Positions 27,364-37,569 of a stretch of 55,880 bases of DNA are shown here, piece by piece. The DNA comes from an uncultured Sutterella sp. (lineage in GTDB: Bacteria > Pseudomonadota > Gammaproteobacteria > Burkholderiales > Burkholderiaceae_F), in contig CAKQKT010000001.1 of the NCBI GenBank assembly GCA_934249275.1, forward strand, positions 1-55,880. The letters run 5' to 3'. The position numbers and the translations under genes are program-made. The notes beneath the pieces are model-generated. The model was not told where the DNA came from. It searched no databases and was given only the letters and a program-made list of their open reading frames with translations. Each line of letters begins with the position of its first letter. Position 1 is the first letter of the stretch.

Positions 27364-28795
27364 CATGCCGCTCCTGAGAGCCACGGGAGGATCGACGCGA
27401 CGAACGGCGGCGTCTTCTCGGCGAACGGCGTTCGCCATCCGCAGACGGCGCCTTCCCGTCGGCTGAAGCAGCTCGACCGCGATGACTGCGGGCGGATTCG
27501 CCCGTCATGCGGGCTTCCCGCTGAGCCTCGGCAATCATGTCGGTGCGCGTATCCTGGTCTGCCACAGCAAATGCATCCCACCACTGAACGAGAGACTCTG
27601 GCACATGGCCAAGCATTGAGCGAAGAAGCATGAAGTCATAAGCCGCACGATAACGGGGATGCGTGACGATCGAATAGGCGGATTTGCCGGTACGGCGTTC
27701 AAACCTTGCCTGAAGCATCCACAAGTCATGAATATCGGCCTGATAACGGCGCTGGATGTTCAATTGCTGGCACTGAGTTTCAAGCACGTCAACGCAAGCC
27801 GTATGCAGCGCAGCCATGCGGCTCATGCCCCTTTCCTCTTCGTTGTAGCGCCAGCGCTTGACAACCTGAGGCCAAAGCAAGGTGCCGAAAAGGAACGAAG
27901 GCGAAATCTTCTTGCCCACGGCAATGCGCTCGTCGGTGCGCTTGAGTGCCAGCATCAGGAATTCCTCGCCGTCCGGCTCGGAGACGATCACATCGAGAAG
28001 CGGCAGAAGCGCCTTGTGAAGTCCTTCCTGACGCAACTTTGAAATGCAGGCCACTGCATGACCGCAGGTGAGAAGCTTGAGCACCTCATCAACGAGACGC
28101 GCGGAAGGAACATTCTCCAGAAGACGCGTCATCTTGGGGATCGGCGCTTCGGTGGCGGGTTCAATCGTAAAACCCAGCTTGGCGGCAATTCGCACCGCAC
28201 GCATCATTCGCACCGGATCCTCGCGATAGCGTTCCGCCGGATCACCGATCATGCGAAGGCGCTTCGCGGCGAGATCCTCAAAGCCGCGGTGATAGTCGTA
28301 GAGTTCCTGAGTCTGAGGATCGTAGTAAAGCGCGTTGATCGTGAAGTCTCGACGAGCGGCGTCCTCCCACATCTCGCCGAAAACATTGTCGGAAACGACT
28401 CGGCCCGTTGCATCCTTGCGCTGACCTTCGCCCTCAAGCGCGCGAAAGGTCGAGCATTCAATGATTTCGCGGCCGAAAATCACATGCACAAGCTTGAAGC
28501 GACGGCCGATGATCACGGCGCGGCGCTGGCAACGCTTCACTTGTTCGGGCGTAGCGTCCGTCGCCACGTCAAAGTCCTTTGGCGTGACGCCGAGCATCAG
28601 ATCTCGCACCGCACCGCCCACAATATAGGCCTGAAAGCCGCGGCGCTTGAGCGCCTCGCAGGTCGCGCGCGCCTCGACCGACACCAGCGCCGGATCGATG
28701 CGATGCTCCGCCGCGGGAATCACGCGCGGAGTCTTGACGACAACGGAACGGGGGGCGAACATGTCCCTCACCCGGTTGACAATACGACCAAACAT
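27356..28795 (-). CDS. pcnB: Poly(A) polymerase PcnB
   Basis: Adds 3' poly(A) tails to RNA, promoting decay. The nucleotidyltransferase signature YIVGGAVRDLMLGVTPKDFD ends at Asp76; the catalytic pair is Asp74/Asp76. The RRDFTINALYYD motif and RNA-binding blocks follow. The C-terminal 45 residues are strongly basic (RRSPRRRRRSSRRSS), typical of PcnB. Length is 479. The ATG follows directly on the stop of the upstream HAD gene (TAAATG). This is the PcnB, not the CCA-adding, type by length and basic tail. Confidence 0.93.
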   Translation of the reverse strand: MFGRIVNRVRDMFAPRSVVVKTPRVIPAAEHRIDPALVSVEARATCEALKRRGFQAYIVGGAVRDLMLGVTPKDFDVATDATPEQVKRCQRRAVIIGRRFKLVHVIFGREIIECSTFRALEGEGQRKDATGRVVSDNVFGEMWEDAARRDFTINALYYDPQTQELYDYHRGFEDLAAKRLRMIGDPAERYREDPVRMMRAVRIAAKLGFTIEPATEAPIPKMTRLLENVPSARLVDEVLKLLTCGHAVACISKLRQEGLHKALLPLLDVIVSEPDGEEFLMLALKRTDERIAVGKKISPSFLFGTLLWPQVVKRWRYNEEERGMSRMAALHTACVDVLETQCQQLNIQRRYQADIHDLWMLQARFERRTGKSAYSIVTHPRYRAAYDFMLLRSMLGHVPESLVQWWDAFAVADQDTRTDMIAEAQREARMTGESARSHRGRAASADGKAPSADGERRSPRRRRRSSRRSSRGSQERHDA

Positions 28796-29482
28796 TTAAG
28801 CCCTGTCCTTTTTGAAAATATCCATGACTCGCCAGTCTCTGCGAACAGCTTCCTGACGAAGCCTGTCGTCCGGATTAACGGCGAGCGCTTCACCGTGCTC
28901 CGCCGCGAACGCCAGCATCGGCAGATCATTGATCGAATCGCTGTATGCCTCAAGCCTGAGATTCTCATCCAAAGAGCCCTGCTCCGCTAGGAATTGCTTG
29001 AGCAGCACAAGCTTGCCTTCCCCATAAGAGTGCGACCCTGTGATTCGACCGGTGAATTCACCCTTGGCATCCTCTTCGGGATGCGCGGCCACAAGATAAC
29101 GAATGCCAAAGAGCGGAGCAATGGCTCCCGTCACGAAGGAATGCGTTCCCGAAGCCAGCACCGGCTCGAACCCGGCATTGCGACGGGATGCGACCAAATT
29201 CAAAGCCTCAGGCAGCAAGTACGGCCGTACGCAGGCATTGATGTAAGCCTCGCGCCACCGTTCCAAATCCGCTCGACGCGCGGCAGCCAATAGGCCAGCT
29301 TGAAAGCCCATGAACTCATCGGCGCTGAAGGCCCCCTGACGATAAGCCTCGGCATAGGCCTCAATCCGGGCATCCATCTGCGCGACATCCATGCCGGCGG
29401 CTCTCACGAGCCAGCGGCTCCAATTCTCCCCGCTGTCGACAGGGAGGAGCGTATGGTCTAGATCGAAGACTGCAAACTTCAT
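28796..29482 (-). CDS. HAD-superfamily hydrolase, subfamily IB (phosphoserine phosphatase-like)
   Basis: Predicted phosphatase. Catalytic DxDxT is at residues 7-11 (FDLDHTLL). The motif II serine/threonine is in VLASGTHSFV, and motif III/IV residues in LEAYSDSINDLPML. Length is 228. The family includes phosphoserine phosphatase and related enzymes; the substrate cannot be read from sequence. It lies between hda and pcnB, a recurrent betaproteobacterial order, 18 bases after hda. Confidence 0.9.
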   Translation of the reverse strand: MKFAVFDLDHTLLPVDSGENWSRWLVRAAGMDVAQMDARIEAYAEAYRQGAFSADEFMGFQAGLLAAARRADLERWREAYINACVRPYLLPEALNLVASRRNAGFEPVLASGTHSFVTGAIAPLFGIRYLVAAHPEEDAKGEFTGRITGSHSYGEGKLVLLKQFLAEQGSLDENLRLEAYSDSINDLPMLAFAAEHGEALAVNPDDRLRQEAVRRDWRVMDIFKKDRA

Positions 29483-29500
29483 GTTAAGGAATAAACGGAA

Positions 29501-30178
29501 TCAATATGCCTTGCAGGCATGCTGCCTCTCGTCAAGAGAGGTTACGGCTTCGCGAATGAGCGGCAGCGTCACGCGGCGCTGCTTCTGCAGGCCAAGTCGA
29601 TCCGCTTCGTCAAGCACACAAGTAAGCGTGCGCATGTCGCGCGGCAGATTTGCTCCCATCCAATGAAGGATGTCGGGCGTAAGCTCAATTCCGCGGCGAG
29701 CGGCCTGACGATGAAGTTCGGCAAGACGTTCCTCGTCATCCAGAGGACGAATAGCGTAGCAAAGTCCCCAAGCCAGACGGCTTCGGACAACCTCGGGAAG
29801 CGGCAGCTGAGCGGCAGGCAGGCGGCCCGCACAAACAAGATGCATGCCCGGCGCGCCATGCACGGCATTCTGCAAAGCCAGCAGCTGCATCGCCCATCCC
29901 GGATCGAGCTCATCAACGTCGTCAACAACGTAGAGAGGAACCTTGGGATCAAACATCGGCACACGAAAGCCTTCCTGAGGCACCAGGCTTCTCAACAAAT
30001 GCGTGAGGCCTGCGCCCTTCGGACCGTACAGATACACGAACGTCGGGCCGCTGCCGGCAGCCACTTCTCGCAGAACACTGACGGCTTCGCCGTTGGCGCC
30101 GACAACAAAGTTGTCGAGCGTCGGTTTATCGCGCTCCTGCAGGTCGAGCAGATACTGGTCGGGTTCGGGGTCGTACAT
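29501..30178 (-). CDS. hda: DnaA regulatory inactivator Hda
   Basis: DnaA-related AAA+ protein that, bound to the sliding clamp, stimulates hydrolysis of DnaA-ATP after initiation. An N-terminal QYLLDL (8-13) fits the clamp-binding peptide. PTLDNFVVGANGEAV is the DnaA-like start of the AAA domain. The P-loop region GPKGAGLTH (52-60) has leucine where the catalytic lysine would be (E. coli Hda has arginine). YVVDDVDEL is the Walker B-like strand. Length is 225. Divergent from purM as in many proteobacteria. Confidence 0.92.
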   Translation of the reverse strand: MYDPEPDQYLLDLQERDKPTLDNFVVGANGEAVSVLREVAAGSGPTFVYLYGPKGAGLTHLLRSLVPQEGFRVPMFDPKVPLYVVDDVDELDPGWAMQLLALQNAVHGAPGMHLVCAGRLPAAQLPLPEVVRSRLAWGLCYAIRPLDDEERLAELHRQAARRGIELTPDILHWMGANLPRDMRTLTCVLDEADRLGLQKQRRVTLPLIREAVTSLDERQHACKAY

Positions 30179-30478
30179 AATCTCGGGCTGTAGAAATCTG
30201 AGCGCATGATGCGCACACGTCCAGAATCTAAGAGTTTACCTCGAAAACATCGTCTTCGTCCGTCCCATTCATTCTAATAGCCGCTTGAGCCAACCCCTTG
30301 ACGCGCCTTAAGCCTTCTGCGCTCAAAAATCCCCGCATCCGTCTCATGACCGATCGCTTTGGCTTATACTTTCGCAAACTCTTTTATTAGGCAACCTGTC
30401 CCCAGCCGCACCTTTCGGCACAACGTGCCGCCTCCTTCTCCGTGCGTCTGCGGACACTCTTTTCTCGAGATATTTTCC
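30179..30478. other. Intergenic region between divergent hda and purM
   Basis: About 300 bases without a recognisable gene. A TATACT box (30365-30370) could be the purM -10, without a good -35. A small palindrome GGCACAACGTGCC lies near 30416-30428. I see no PurR-like operator or purine riboswitch core. Confidence 0.5.
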
Positions 30479-31507
30479 ATGAGCCAACTTTCCTACGCGG
30501 CTGCCGGCGTTTCCATTGATGCCGGCGACGAACTCGTTGAACGCATCAAGCCCTTTGCCAAGCGCACGATGATCCCGGGCGTCCTCGGCTCCATCGGCGG
30601 CTTCGGCGCACTCTTCGAGGTCAGCAAGGAATACAAGAACCCGGTTCTCGTCACCGGCACCGACGGCGTGGGCACCAAGCTCATGCTCGCCTTCAAGCTC
30701 GGCCGTCACGACACGGTCGGCCAGGACCTCGTCGCCATGAGCGTCAACGACATCCTCGTGCAGGGTGCCCGCAGCCTCTTCTTCCTCGACTACTATGCCT
30801 GCGGCAAGCTTGACGTCGACATCGCCAGCCGCGTTGTCGCCGGCGTCGCCAAGGGCTGCGAGCTCGCCGGCTGCGCCCTGATCGGCGGCGAAACCGCCGA
30901 AATGCCGGGCATGTATCCGGAAGGCGAATACGACCTCGCCGGCTTCGCCGTCGGCGTCGTCGAAAAGGACCAGATCATCGACGGCCGCACGATTCAGCCG
31001 GGCGACACGATTCTCGGCCTTGCTTCCAGCGGTCCGCACTCCAACGGCTTCTCGCTCATCCGCAAGGTTGTCGAAGTCGCCGGCGCCGACTGGAACATGC
31101 CGTTTGACGGCGCCACGCTCGCCGACCGCGCCATGGAACCGACCCGCATCTATGTCAAGCAGGTCCTCGAAGTCATGAAGTCCGTGAAGATCAAGGGCAT
31201 GGCCCACATCACGGGCGGCGGTCTCGTTGAAAACGTGCCCCGCGTTCTTCCCGAAGGCGTCCAGGCCGTCATCGACGGCAAGTCCTGGACGCGTCCGGCC
31301 ATCTTCGATTGGCTCCAGGAAAAGGGCAACATCGACAGCCACGAAATGCATCGCGTCTTCAACAACGGCATCGGCCTTGTTGTGATCGTTGCCGCCGAAG
31401 ATGCCGAAAAGGCTCGCGCCGCTTTTGAAGCCCAGGGCGAAAAGGTCTTCACGATCGGTACTGTCGGCAAGCTTCCCGAAGGCGAAGCTCCCTGCGTCGT
31501 CCGCTAA
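30479..31507 (+). CDS. purM: Phosphoribosylformylglycinamidine cyclo-ligase PurM
   Basis: Closes the imidazole ring in purine synthesis (AIR synthetase). Start at [19 protein letters not shown] gives 342 residues; the longer frame from 30359 has no family similarity. Core segments [43 protein letters not shown] and [16 protein letters not shown] are diagnostic of the PurM/ATP-binding fold. Codon use is strongly biased to C-ending codons, suggesting high expression. It ends at a bidirectional terminator. Confidence 0.97.
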   Translation: MSQLSYAAAGVSIDAGDELVERIKPFAKRTMIPGVLGSIGGFGALFEVSKEYKNPVLVTGTDGVGTKLMLAFKLGRHDTVGQDLVAMSVNDILVQGARSLFFLDYYACGKLDVDIASRVVAGVAKGCELAGCALIGGETAEMPGMYPEGEYDLAGFAVGVVEKDQIIDGRTIQPGDTILGLASSGPHSNGFSLIRKVVEVAGADWNMPFDGATLADRAMEPTRIYVKQVLEVMKSVKIKGMAHITGGGLVENVPRVLPEGVQAVIDGKSWTRPAIFDWLQEKGNIDSHEMHRVFNNGIGLVVIVAAEDAEKARAAFEAQGEKVFTIGTVGKLPEGEAPCVVR

Positions 31508-31531
31508 TCGATCGATCATCGCAGATCACTG

Positions 31532-31566
31532 AAAAACGGCACTGCACCCTCTGCAGTGCCGTTTTT
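31532..31566. terminator. Bidirectional terminator between purM and miaA
   Basis: A perfect 15-bp stem: AAAAACGGCACTGCA with TGCAGTGCCGTTTTT and a 5-base loop. A- and T-tracts form the base, so it works for both converging genes. Confidence 0.95.
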
Positions 31567-31586
31567 CTTTTCTCAGCGAACATGCC

Positions 31587-32555
31587 TTAGACGCAAGGCT
31601 CGACCTGCTCCATCAGCTCGGGCACCCTGCCAAGAAATCCCGCATCCTGCGGATCCATCAGCAAAACATCCGGCATGCTTCGCATCCAGGTCATCTGGCG
31701 CTTGGCCAGCTGACGCGTCGCAGCAACGCCTGCCAGACGGAATGCCGCCATGTCGGTGCGCCCCTCAATGAAATCGATCGCCTGACGGTAGCCGACCGCA
31801 CGCATGGCCGGACTCTCCGGATCATAGTCCGGCCGGCTCATCAAAGCCTTCATTTCATCAAGGAAACCGTCGGCAAGCATTTGATCGAACCTAGCCTCGA
31901 TTCTGGCGTGCAACCACTTGCGATCCGACGGAAGCAATCCCACCGTCAAAGTCTCCACAGCCGGCTTTCGCACGCTCTCGGCATGGAAGGCGGATATCGG
32001 TCTTCCGGTCATGCGCCAAACCTCCAAGGCACGTCCGATTCGCTGGCTGTCGTTGGGAGCAAGCCTTGCTGCAGTCACCGGATCGACCTCCCGAAGCTTT
32101 TCATGCATTACGGGCCAGCCGCACTCAGCCGCCTCGCGGGCAACCGCCTCGCGAACTTCGGGCGCCGTTGACGGCATGTCGTTAATGCCCTCGCGCAGCG
32201 CCTTGGCATAAAGCATCGTGCCGCCGACAATGAGCGGAATGCGCCCCCTTGAGCGGATTTCACTCACCAGACGCACGGCATCCTGCAGAAAATCGGCCGC
32301 ACTGTAAGCTTCGCCAATATCTCGAATGTCGATCAGATGATGCGGACAAACCGACCTTTCCTCAAGCGTCGGCTTAGCCGTTCCGATATCCATGCCCCGA
32401 TAAACCAACGCCGAATCCATGGAAATGATCTCTACGTCATAGCGTCGTGCCATCTCCAGCGAAAGCGCCGATTTTCCGCCTGCCGTAGGACCAAGGATCA
32501 TCAATGCCTGCGCCCTTCCCTCGCTTTTCTTCATGACCTTATCGATTACTTCCAT
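31587..32555 (-). CDS. miaA: tRNA dimethylallyltransferase MiaA
   Basis: Isopentenylates A37 of tRNAs reading UNN codons. P-loop GPTAGGKS is at 22-29, followed by the DMAPP/tRNA site [18 protein letters not shown] and [13 protein letters not shown]. The C-terminal part has [16 protein letters not shown]. The ATG overlaps the mutL stop (TGATG), giving 322 residues; a GTG is one codon earlier. The mutL-miaA order is conserved in proteobacteria. Confidence 0.96.
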   Translation of the reverse strand: MEVIDKVMKKSEGRAQALMILGPTAGGKSALSLEMARRYDVEIISMDSALVYRGMDIGTAKPTLEERSVCPHHLIDIRDIGEAYSAADFLQDAVRLVSEIRSRGRIPLIVGGTMLYAKALREGINDMPSTAPEVREAVAREAAECGWPVMHEKLREVDPVTAARLAPNDSQRIGRALEVWRMTGRPISAFHAESVRKPAVETLTVGLLPSDRKWLHARIEARFDQMLADGFLDEMKALMSRPDYDPESPAMRAVGYRQAIDFIEGRTDMAAFRLAGVAATRQLAKRQMTWMRSMPDVLLMDPQDAGFLGRVPELMEQVEPCV

Positions 32556-34702
32556 CACTTGCCTCTCATGAAGAGCTTGTCAAGATCCGTAAGCGTCATC
32601 TGACGCCAGGTGGGACGGCCATGGTTGCATTGATCCGCACGCTCGGTCGCCTCCATGTCTCTCAAAAGCCTATCCATTTCAGGCACCGTAAGCCTGCGAT
32701 GGGCACGCACGGAACCGTGGCAGGCCACCGTGGCCAAAAGCCTGTTGCGAAGCTCCTCAATAACAGTCGTTTCGCCAAAATTCTGAAGATCCTCCAGAAG
32801 GCATCTCACCATGGTCTCCACCGTCTGGGCAGGCATATCCTTGCAAAGCATGGGCAGAGCGCGCACTGCAACAGCACAGTCTCCGGCCCCCGTGAGTTCA
32901 AGCCCCAACGTCGACAGAAGCTCCCGCTTTTCTTCAAATACGGAAAAAAGAATCGGGCTCACGCGGAAAACCTGAGGAATCAGAACCTGCTGCACAGCGA
33001 TGCCGCGCGTATCCATTTCCCGCTTCAGGCGCTCGTAGGTAATGCGTTCCGCTGCGGCATGCATGTCAACGACTACGAGCCCGCGTTCGTTCTCTGCCAA
33101 AACATAGATGCCGCCAATCTGCGCAATGGCACGTCCCAACGTGCCGGGCGGCAGCGTTTCCGGCTTCGGAGACTTCGTCGCCTCCGAAACCGCTGCAGGC
33201 ATCGCACCGGAAAAGGCCTCGGCCTTGTCTGCAATTTCTGAAATCTCCTCTGCCGACATGCCTTCAGTTGTCTCCGGCGGAGGAACATCCATTGGTGGAA
33301 CATCTATCGGCTCAACCGCAGGCTCCTCCCTCACAAATGCACCGCCCTGCAGATCCAGCTTGCCGGTCTCGGGTTCGGGCATCGGCATATTCTCGGTCGT
33401 CAGCCAATTTCCTTCATCGGCCTCCACAGAAGCCTTGGCAGGAACAGCTCCCATCGCTACCGCTCTCGCCGTATCTATGTCCGCACCGAAAAGACGCATT
33501 GCAGCACTGACATCAGGACGAGCTTCGGCCTTAAACGCATGAGGAGGAACAGGTACGGATGCCCTGTTCAAGGAACCCGAAGAAAAAACGGACGGCCCGC
33601 CCTTCAGCTCCGGACGTTTGATAACGGCTGAAGCTCCGAAATCCGAAGAATCCATCTTCGCCACGCCGGCTTCGGTTTTCGCAACGAGCGAAGCTGAAGA
33701 CGGCGCAAGCGCCGCCTTGACGGCATGCATGACGAATTGATGGACACGACTCGACTCTCTGAATCGAACCTCAAGCTTTGCCGGGTGAACGTTCACGTCG
33801 ACCTCAGTCGGGTCAAGCGTCAAATAGAGACAAAAGATCGGCTGGCTTTGTCCATGAAGCACATCCTGATAGGCGGTCTTCACGGCATGCATGAGCGTTT
33901 TGTCCCGAACGTATCGACCGTTGACAAAAAAGTACTGTCCGTCAGCTCGAGTGCGGGCAATTGCCGGAATACCGGCAAGACCGCGCAGGCTCATGCCGCC
34001 TTCCTCCGCAGCCACTTCGCGATGCTGGCCCTTGAAGGCTCTGGGCAGCAGGGACTCAATGCGCTCGACGAAATTCGTTACAGCCGGCATTTTCAAAACC
34101 GAACGGCCGTTTGCCGAAAGTGTGAAGCCGATGTCAGGATTGGCAAGCGCCAGACGCTCAAGGTATTCAGTCACATGCGCCGTCTCCGTAGCGTCGGACT
34201 TCATGAACTTTCGACGTGCAGGCGTCTTGTAAAAAAGGTCCAGCACCTCCACGCGCGTGCCGACGACACCCGAAGCCGGATGAAGCTCGCCATCAGCAAT
34301 TTCCCATGCACTCTCCGCTTCGGGCGTGCGGCTCCGGATGCTCATTTCCGCTACGGCGTCGATAGACGCCAGAGCCTCCCCGCGGAAGCCCAAGCTTCCA
34401 ACGTGCTCAAGCTCCAGCAGGTCCCGGATTTTGCTTGTCGCATGCCGCTTGAGAGCGAGCGGCAGCTCATCCTTGGGAATGCCCGTACCGTTGTCGGTCA
34501 CGACTATGCGCTTCAAGCCGCCGCCATCCAGCTTGATGTCGATCTCGCTTGCACCCGCATCAATGGCATTCTCCACCAGTTCCTTTACGACAGAAGCAGG
34601 CCGCTCGATCACCTCGCCGGCTGCAATCTGACTGATGAGCTGACTGGGTAGTTCTGCAATGCTTCGTTTGGGCGCAAGCGTGCGCGGCATCAGGTTCTGC
34701 AT
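32555..34702 (-). CDS. mutL: DNA mismatch repair protein MutL
   Basis: Coordinates MutS recognition with strand incision. The GHKL ATPase N-terminus has [26 protein letters not shown] and [11 protein letters not shown] long proline/glutamate-rich linker (about 345-520) joins the C-terminal dimerisation domain. There, [12 protein letters not shown] fits the DxHAxxExxxxE metal site of endonuclease-type MutL, and NHGRPTW lies near the end. This agrees with a lineage lacking MutH. Length is 715. An ATG four codons in is an alternative start. Confidence 0.96.
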   Translation of the reverse strand: MQNLMPRTLAPKRSIAELPSQLISQIAAGEVIERPASVVKELVENAIDAGASEIDIKLDGGGLKRIVVTDNGTGIPKDELPLALKRHATSKIRDLLELEHVGSLGFRGEALASIDAVAEMSIRSRTPEAESAWEIADGELHPASGVVGTRVEVLDLFYKTPARRKFMKSDATETAHVTEYLERLALANPDIGFTLSANGRSVLKMPAVTNFVERIESLLPRAFKGQHREVAAEEGGMSLRGLAGIPAIARTRADGQYFFVNGRYVRDKTLMHAVKTAYQDVLHGQSQPIFCLYLTLDPTEVDVNVHPAKLEVRFRESSRVHQFVMHAVKAALAPSSASLVAKTEAGVAKMDSSDFGASAVIKRPELKGGPSVFSSGSLNRASVPVPPHAFKAEARPDVSAAMRLFGADIDTARAVAMGAVPAKASVEADEGNWLTTENMPMPEPETGKLDLQGGAFVREEPAVEPIDVPPMDVPPPETTEGMSAEEISEIADKAEAFSGAMPAAVSEATKSPKPETLPPGTLGRAIAQIGGIYVLAENERGLVVVDMHAAAERITYERLKREMDTRGIAVQQVLIPQVFRVSPILFSVFEEKRELLSTLGLELTGAGDCAVAVRALPMLCKDMPAQTVETMVRCLLEDLQNFGETTVIEELRNRLLATVACHGSVRAHRRLTVPEMDRLLRDMEATERADQCNHGRPTWRQMTLTDLDKLFMRGK

Positions 34703-34842
34703 AAGCTTAGGACAATTTCAATTCGTTAAGATTTGCTCCGCAGAGCGGAGACGGCATTCAGTATGATATGTGCAATCTCCGCTCCGTGCATATGCGCAAG
34801 CCCTTCATGCCGGGCAACGGCATAATCACCAAGGTTTTTTAG

Positions 34843-35496
34843 ATGGACATCCTCGATCTCGTCGTCAATCTTTTTACCAATACGGACGCCTTTCTCGTCT
34901 CTCTGGCCACGGAATACGGCACGCTCCTTTATGCCGCCATGTTCCTCATCTTTTTCCTTGAGACGGGTTTCGTAGTCATGTCCTTCCTTCCGGGCGACTC
35001 TCTTCTCTTTGTAGCCGGCACCGTCGCCGCCTCAGGAACCGCAAGCCCCTGGCTTCTCATGCTAGCCGTCAGCGTTGGCGCCATTGCCGGCAATACGCTC
35101 GGCTATGAGCAGGGCCGCTGGCTCGGAAACCGCATCTACAGCGGCAACATTTCGTGGATCAACGAAAAGAAACTGCGTCACGCACACGACTTCTACATGA
35201 GGCACGGCGGCAAGACCATTCTGCTCGCACGCTTTGTACCGATCGTGCGCGCCTTCGCCCCGCTCATTGCCGGCGCCGCCCGAATGAACGGCATTCGATT
35301 CGAACTTTTCAGCGGCGCAGGCGCAGTTCTTTGGGCCGTCTCGATCATCGGCGCTGGCTATCTCTTCGGCAACATTCCCTTCATCAAGAACAATCTTTCG
35401 CTCATCCTCATTCTCGGCATTATCGCTGCCATTTTGGGCCCCATTTTTGTCGGAGCCGCCTGGAAGTTCATCCAGAAGCGAAAAGGACTGGACTAG
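34843..35496 (+). CDS. DedA family membrane protein
   Basis: Inner-membrane protein of the DedA/SNARE-associated (VTT) family, implicated in envelope lipid carrier recycling and proton-motive-force maintenance. Diagnostic segments are FLETGFVVMSFLPGDSLLFVAG (in two overlapping blocks) and ARFVPIVRAFAPLIAG with its conserved arginines. About five hydrophobic segments. Length 217. Monocistronic between mutL and a strong terminator. The exact substrate is not inferable. Confidence 0.92.
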   Translation: MDILDLVVNLFTNTDAFLVSLATEYGTLLYAAMFLIFFLETGFVVMSFLPGDSLLFVAGTVAASGTASPWLLMLAVSVGAIAGNTLGYEQGRWLGNRIYSGNISWINEKKLRHAHDFYMRHGGKTILLARFVPIVRAFAPLIAGAARMNGIRFELFSGAGAVLWAVSIIGAGYLFGNIPFIKNNLSLILILGIIAAILGPIFVGAAWKFIQKRKGLD

Positions 35497-35524
35497 GACG
35501 ACATCCAAAACCGAGCCCCGCATT

Positions 35525-35564
35525 AACCAGAAAGCCTGCCGAACCGGCAGGCTTTCTGGTTTTT
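35525..35564. terminator. Bidirectional terminator between dedA and rfbC
   Basis: A 16-bp stem AACCAGAAAGCCTGCC / GGCAGGCTTTCTGGTT is followed by TTTTT on the plus strand; the A-rich 5' flank gives a short T-run on the minus strand. Confidence 0.9.
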
Positions 35565-35568
35565 GAGT

Positions 35569-36108
35569 TCACTGTTTCAGGAAGGGAGCAACGGCATCTT
35601 TCTCCGAGATGATCGGCTCCCGGCACCGCCAGTCGACATCAAGCGTCGGATCATTCCAGCGACACGATTCCTCCGCATCCGGCACCCACGGCTGATCAAC
35701 CTTGTAGAGAACGATCGTATCATCCTCCGTCGTTACATATCCGTGCGCATAACCGGCCGGGATGAAGAGCGTCTTTCCCTCTCCTGCCTTGAGTTCCACG
35801 GCGATCCATTTTCCATAAAATGGACTTTCCGGCCTTACATCCGCCACCACATCAAGCAGAGCCCCCTTGACGCACTGAATGGCCTTGGACTGAGCATGAG
35901 GCTCCCGCTGCCAATGCAGTCCTCGAAGCGTTCCGCTTCGTGCGTTCCAAACCAGATTGTCCTGCACGAAGGTAACATCCAGTCCCGCCGCGCGCCAATC
36001 ATCAGCCTGCCAGCTCTGAGTAAAACTGCCGCGTTCGTCCTTATGAACAACGCTCTGCAGAAGCATCACGCCCGGCAGATCAAACATCGTTGCCGTCAAT
36101 GTCCTCAT
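35569..36108 (-). CDS. rfbC: dTDP-4-dehydrorhamnose 3,5-epimerase family protein
   Basis: Cupin-fold epimerase of dTDP-sugar synthesis. Start at MRTLTATMFDLPGVML, with AGGA about eight bases upstream, gives 179 residues. The catalytic histidine is in TLRGLHWQ (His65). The conserved GYAHGYVT, the Tyr135 region and WNDP (151-154) are present. Other rfb/rml genes (rfbA, B, D) are absent from the window, so the exact product is uncertain; related epimerases act on other dTDP or CDP sugars. It lies alone between dedA and pepT. Confidence 0.88.
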   Translation of the reverse strand: MRTLTATMFDLPGVMLLQSVVHKDERGSFTQSWQADDWRAAGLDVTFVQDNLVWNARSGTLRGLHWQREPHAQSKAIQCVKGALLDVVADVRPESPFYGKWIAVELKAGEGKTLFIPAGYAHGYVTTEDDTIVLYKVDQPWVPDAEESCRWNDPTLDVDWRCREPIISEKDAVAPFLKQ

Positions 36109-36141
36109 GACCCGTTCCTTTTTAGTTGAACCAACTTCATG

Positions 36142-36175
36142 AAAAAGGGCGTCCACGCGCAAAGTGAGGACGCCC
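36142..36175 (-). terminator. Intrinsic terminator after pepT
   Basis: On the minus strand GGGCGTCC and GGACGCCC form an 8-bp stem followed by CTTTTTC, about 26 bases past the pepT stop. Confidence 0.8.
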
Positions 36176-36200
36176 ATTCCGGTTCAAAGCGACTCAGTGC

Positions 36201-37445
36201 TTAGTGCTTCATGTTCGCAATCAAGTCGATCAGGGTAAGCGTCACTTCCGTGCTCTTTTCAGCCGCGCTGAGCGGCAGGAATTCACAGTTGCTGTGGAAG
36301 TTGTGGCCGCCAGTGAAGTAGTTCGGGGTAAGGATGCCCTGTGTCGAGATGAAGGAGCCGTCCGTACCGCCGCGCATGGCGATCGTATTGGCCTTGACGC
36401 CGGCGATTTCCAGAGCGCGGTAAAGATGGTCGACGGCGCAGCGATTGTCATCCGTGAGCGCATCGGCGATGTTGCCGTACATGTCCTTCACTTCGAGCTC
36501 AATCTTCGCACGCGGATTGCGTACCTTCAGGTATTCGACCGCAGATGCGATGAGCGCCTTCTTGGCTTCATACTTCTCACGATTGTGGTCGCGAATCTTG
36601 ATCGAGACCGTAGCCTGGGAAGGATTCGAAACGATGCCGTTCACCCAGACGAAGCCTTCGGTGCCTTCAGTACATTCCGGCGTTGCACCGCGATCCATCA
36701 TCTGAACAAAATCCGTGGCGATGAGGGTCGGGTTGACAAGAACGCCCTTGGAGGACATCGGATGAGCCGTCACGCCCTTGATGCGAATGGTGGCGCTGCC
36801 CGCATTGAAGGTTTCGTAAACCACCTCGCCGAGCTCGCAGCAGTCGATCGTATAGGCAAAATCAACGGGGAACTTCGAGAAATCAATCTTCTTGGCGCCA
36901 AGAAGGCCGATTTCCTCGTCAGGCACAAAGGCGACATAAATATCACCGTGCGGGCGATTTTCCTTCACAACGATGTCGAAGGCCGTCATGACGTTGGCAA
37001 GAGCGGACTTGTTGTCGGCGCCGAGCACCGAGGTACCGTCGGTGACGACGATGTCGTCGCCCACGTACTTCTCGATTTCAGGATGCTCGGACGTACGCAT
37101 CCACAGGTCCTTATCCTTGTTGAGACAGATGTCGCCGCCCTTGTAGCCGCGGATCACCTGCGGATGAACATCAGGGCTGAGACCGGCATCAACCGTGTCA
37201 AGGTGGCAGCACCAGCCGACCGTCGGCACAGCCTTGTTGTCGGGAAGATTGCCCGGAAGCATCGCCGTCAGGACGCTGTATTCGGAAATCTCGATATTGA
37301 CGAAGCCGAGTTCGGCAAGCTCTTCTGCGAGCACGCCGGCCAGCTTGCGCTGTCCTTCGCTGCTCGGCACGACGCCGGCCTTGAAGTCACTCTGGCTCGT
37401 AACAGCCACATAGCGCAGGAAACGTTCAAGAATTGCTTCCTTCAT
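36201..37445 (-). CDS. pepT: Peptidase T (tripeptide aminopeptidase)
   Basis: Zinc aminopeptidase (M20B) releasing the N-terminal residue of tripeptides. Metal ligands are in CCHLDTVDAG, VLGADNKSALA and VPDEEIGLLGAKKID; the last glutamate pair includes the general base. A further histidine is in FTGGHNFHSNCEF. Length 414. A strong Shine-Dalgarno (GAGGAG) precedes the ATG. It follows pgk on the same strand after 124 bases containing two stem-loops, so linkage to pgk is uncertain. Confidence 0.95.
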   Translation of the reverse strand: MKEAILERFLRYVAVTSQSDFKAGVVPSSEGQRKLAGVLAEELAELGFVNIEISEYSVLTAMLPGNLPDNKAVPTVGWCCHLDTVDAGLSPDVHPQVIRGYKGGDICLNKDKDLWMRTSEHPEIEKYVGDDIVVTDGTSVLGADNKSALANVMTAFDIVVKENRPHGDIYVAFVPDEEIGLLGAKKIDFSKFPVDFAYTIDCCELGEVVYETFNAGSATIRIKGVTAHPMSSKGVLVNPTLIATDFVQMMDRGATPECTEGTEGFVWVNGIVSNPSQATVSIKIRDHNREKYEAKKALIASAVEYLKVRNPRAKIELEVKDMYGNIADALTDDNRCAVDHLYRALEIAGVKANTIAMRGGTDGSFISTQGILTPNYFTGGHNFHSNCEFLPLSAAEKSTEVTLTLIDLIANMKH

Positions 37446-37569
37446 GATGTTTTATCTCCTCAAAGTGATTCTCTGCTAAACGGGGCGCGCATACCCAACA
37501 TACGGCGCCCCGGAATCGGACGGAAGCTTCAGGTCCTGACTGCCGTCCGAAGACAAGTGCGCAACCAAG

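Noticed and set aside
30344..31519. A 391-residue minus-strand frame opposite purM
   Set aside because: Shadow of the strongly biased purM codons; composition is acidic and repetitive with no motif.
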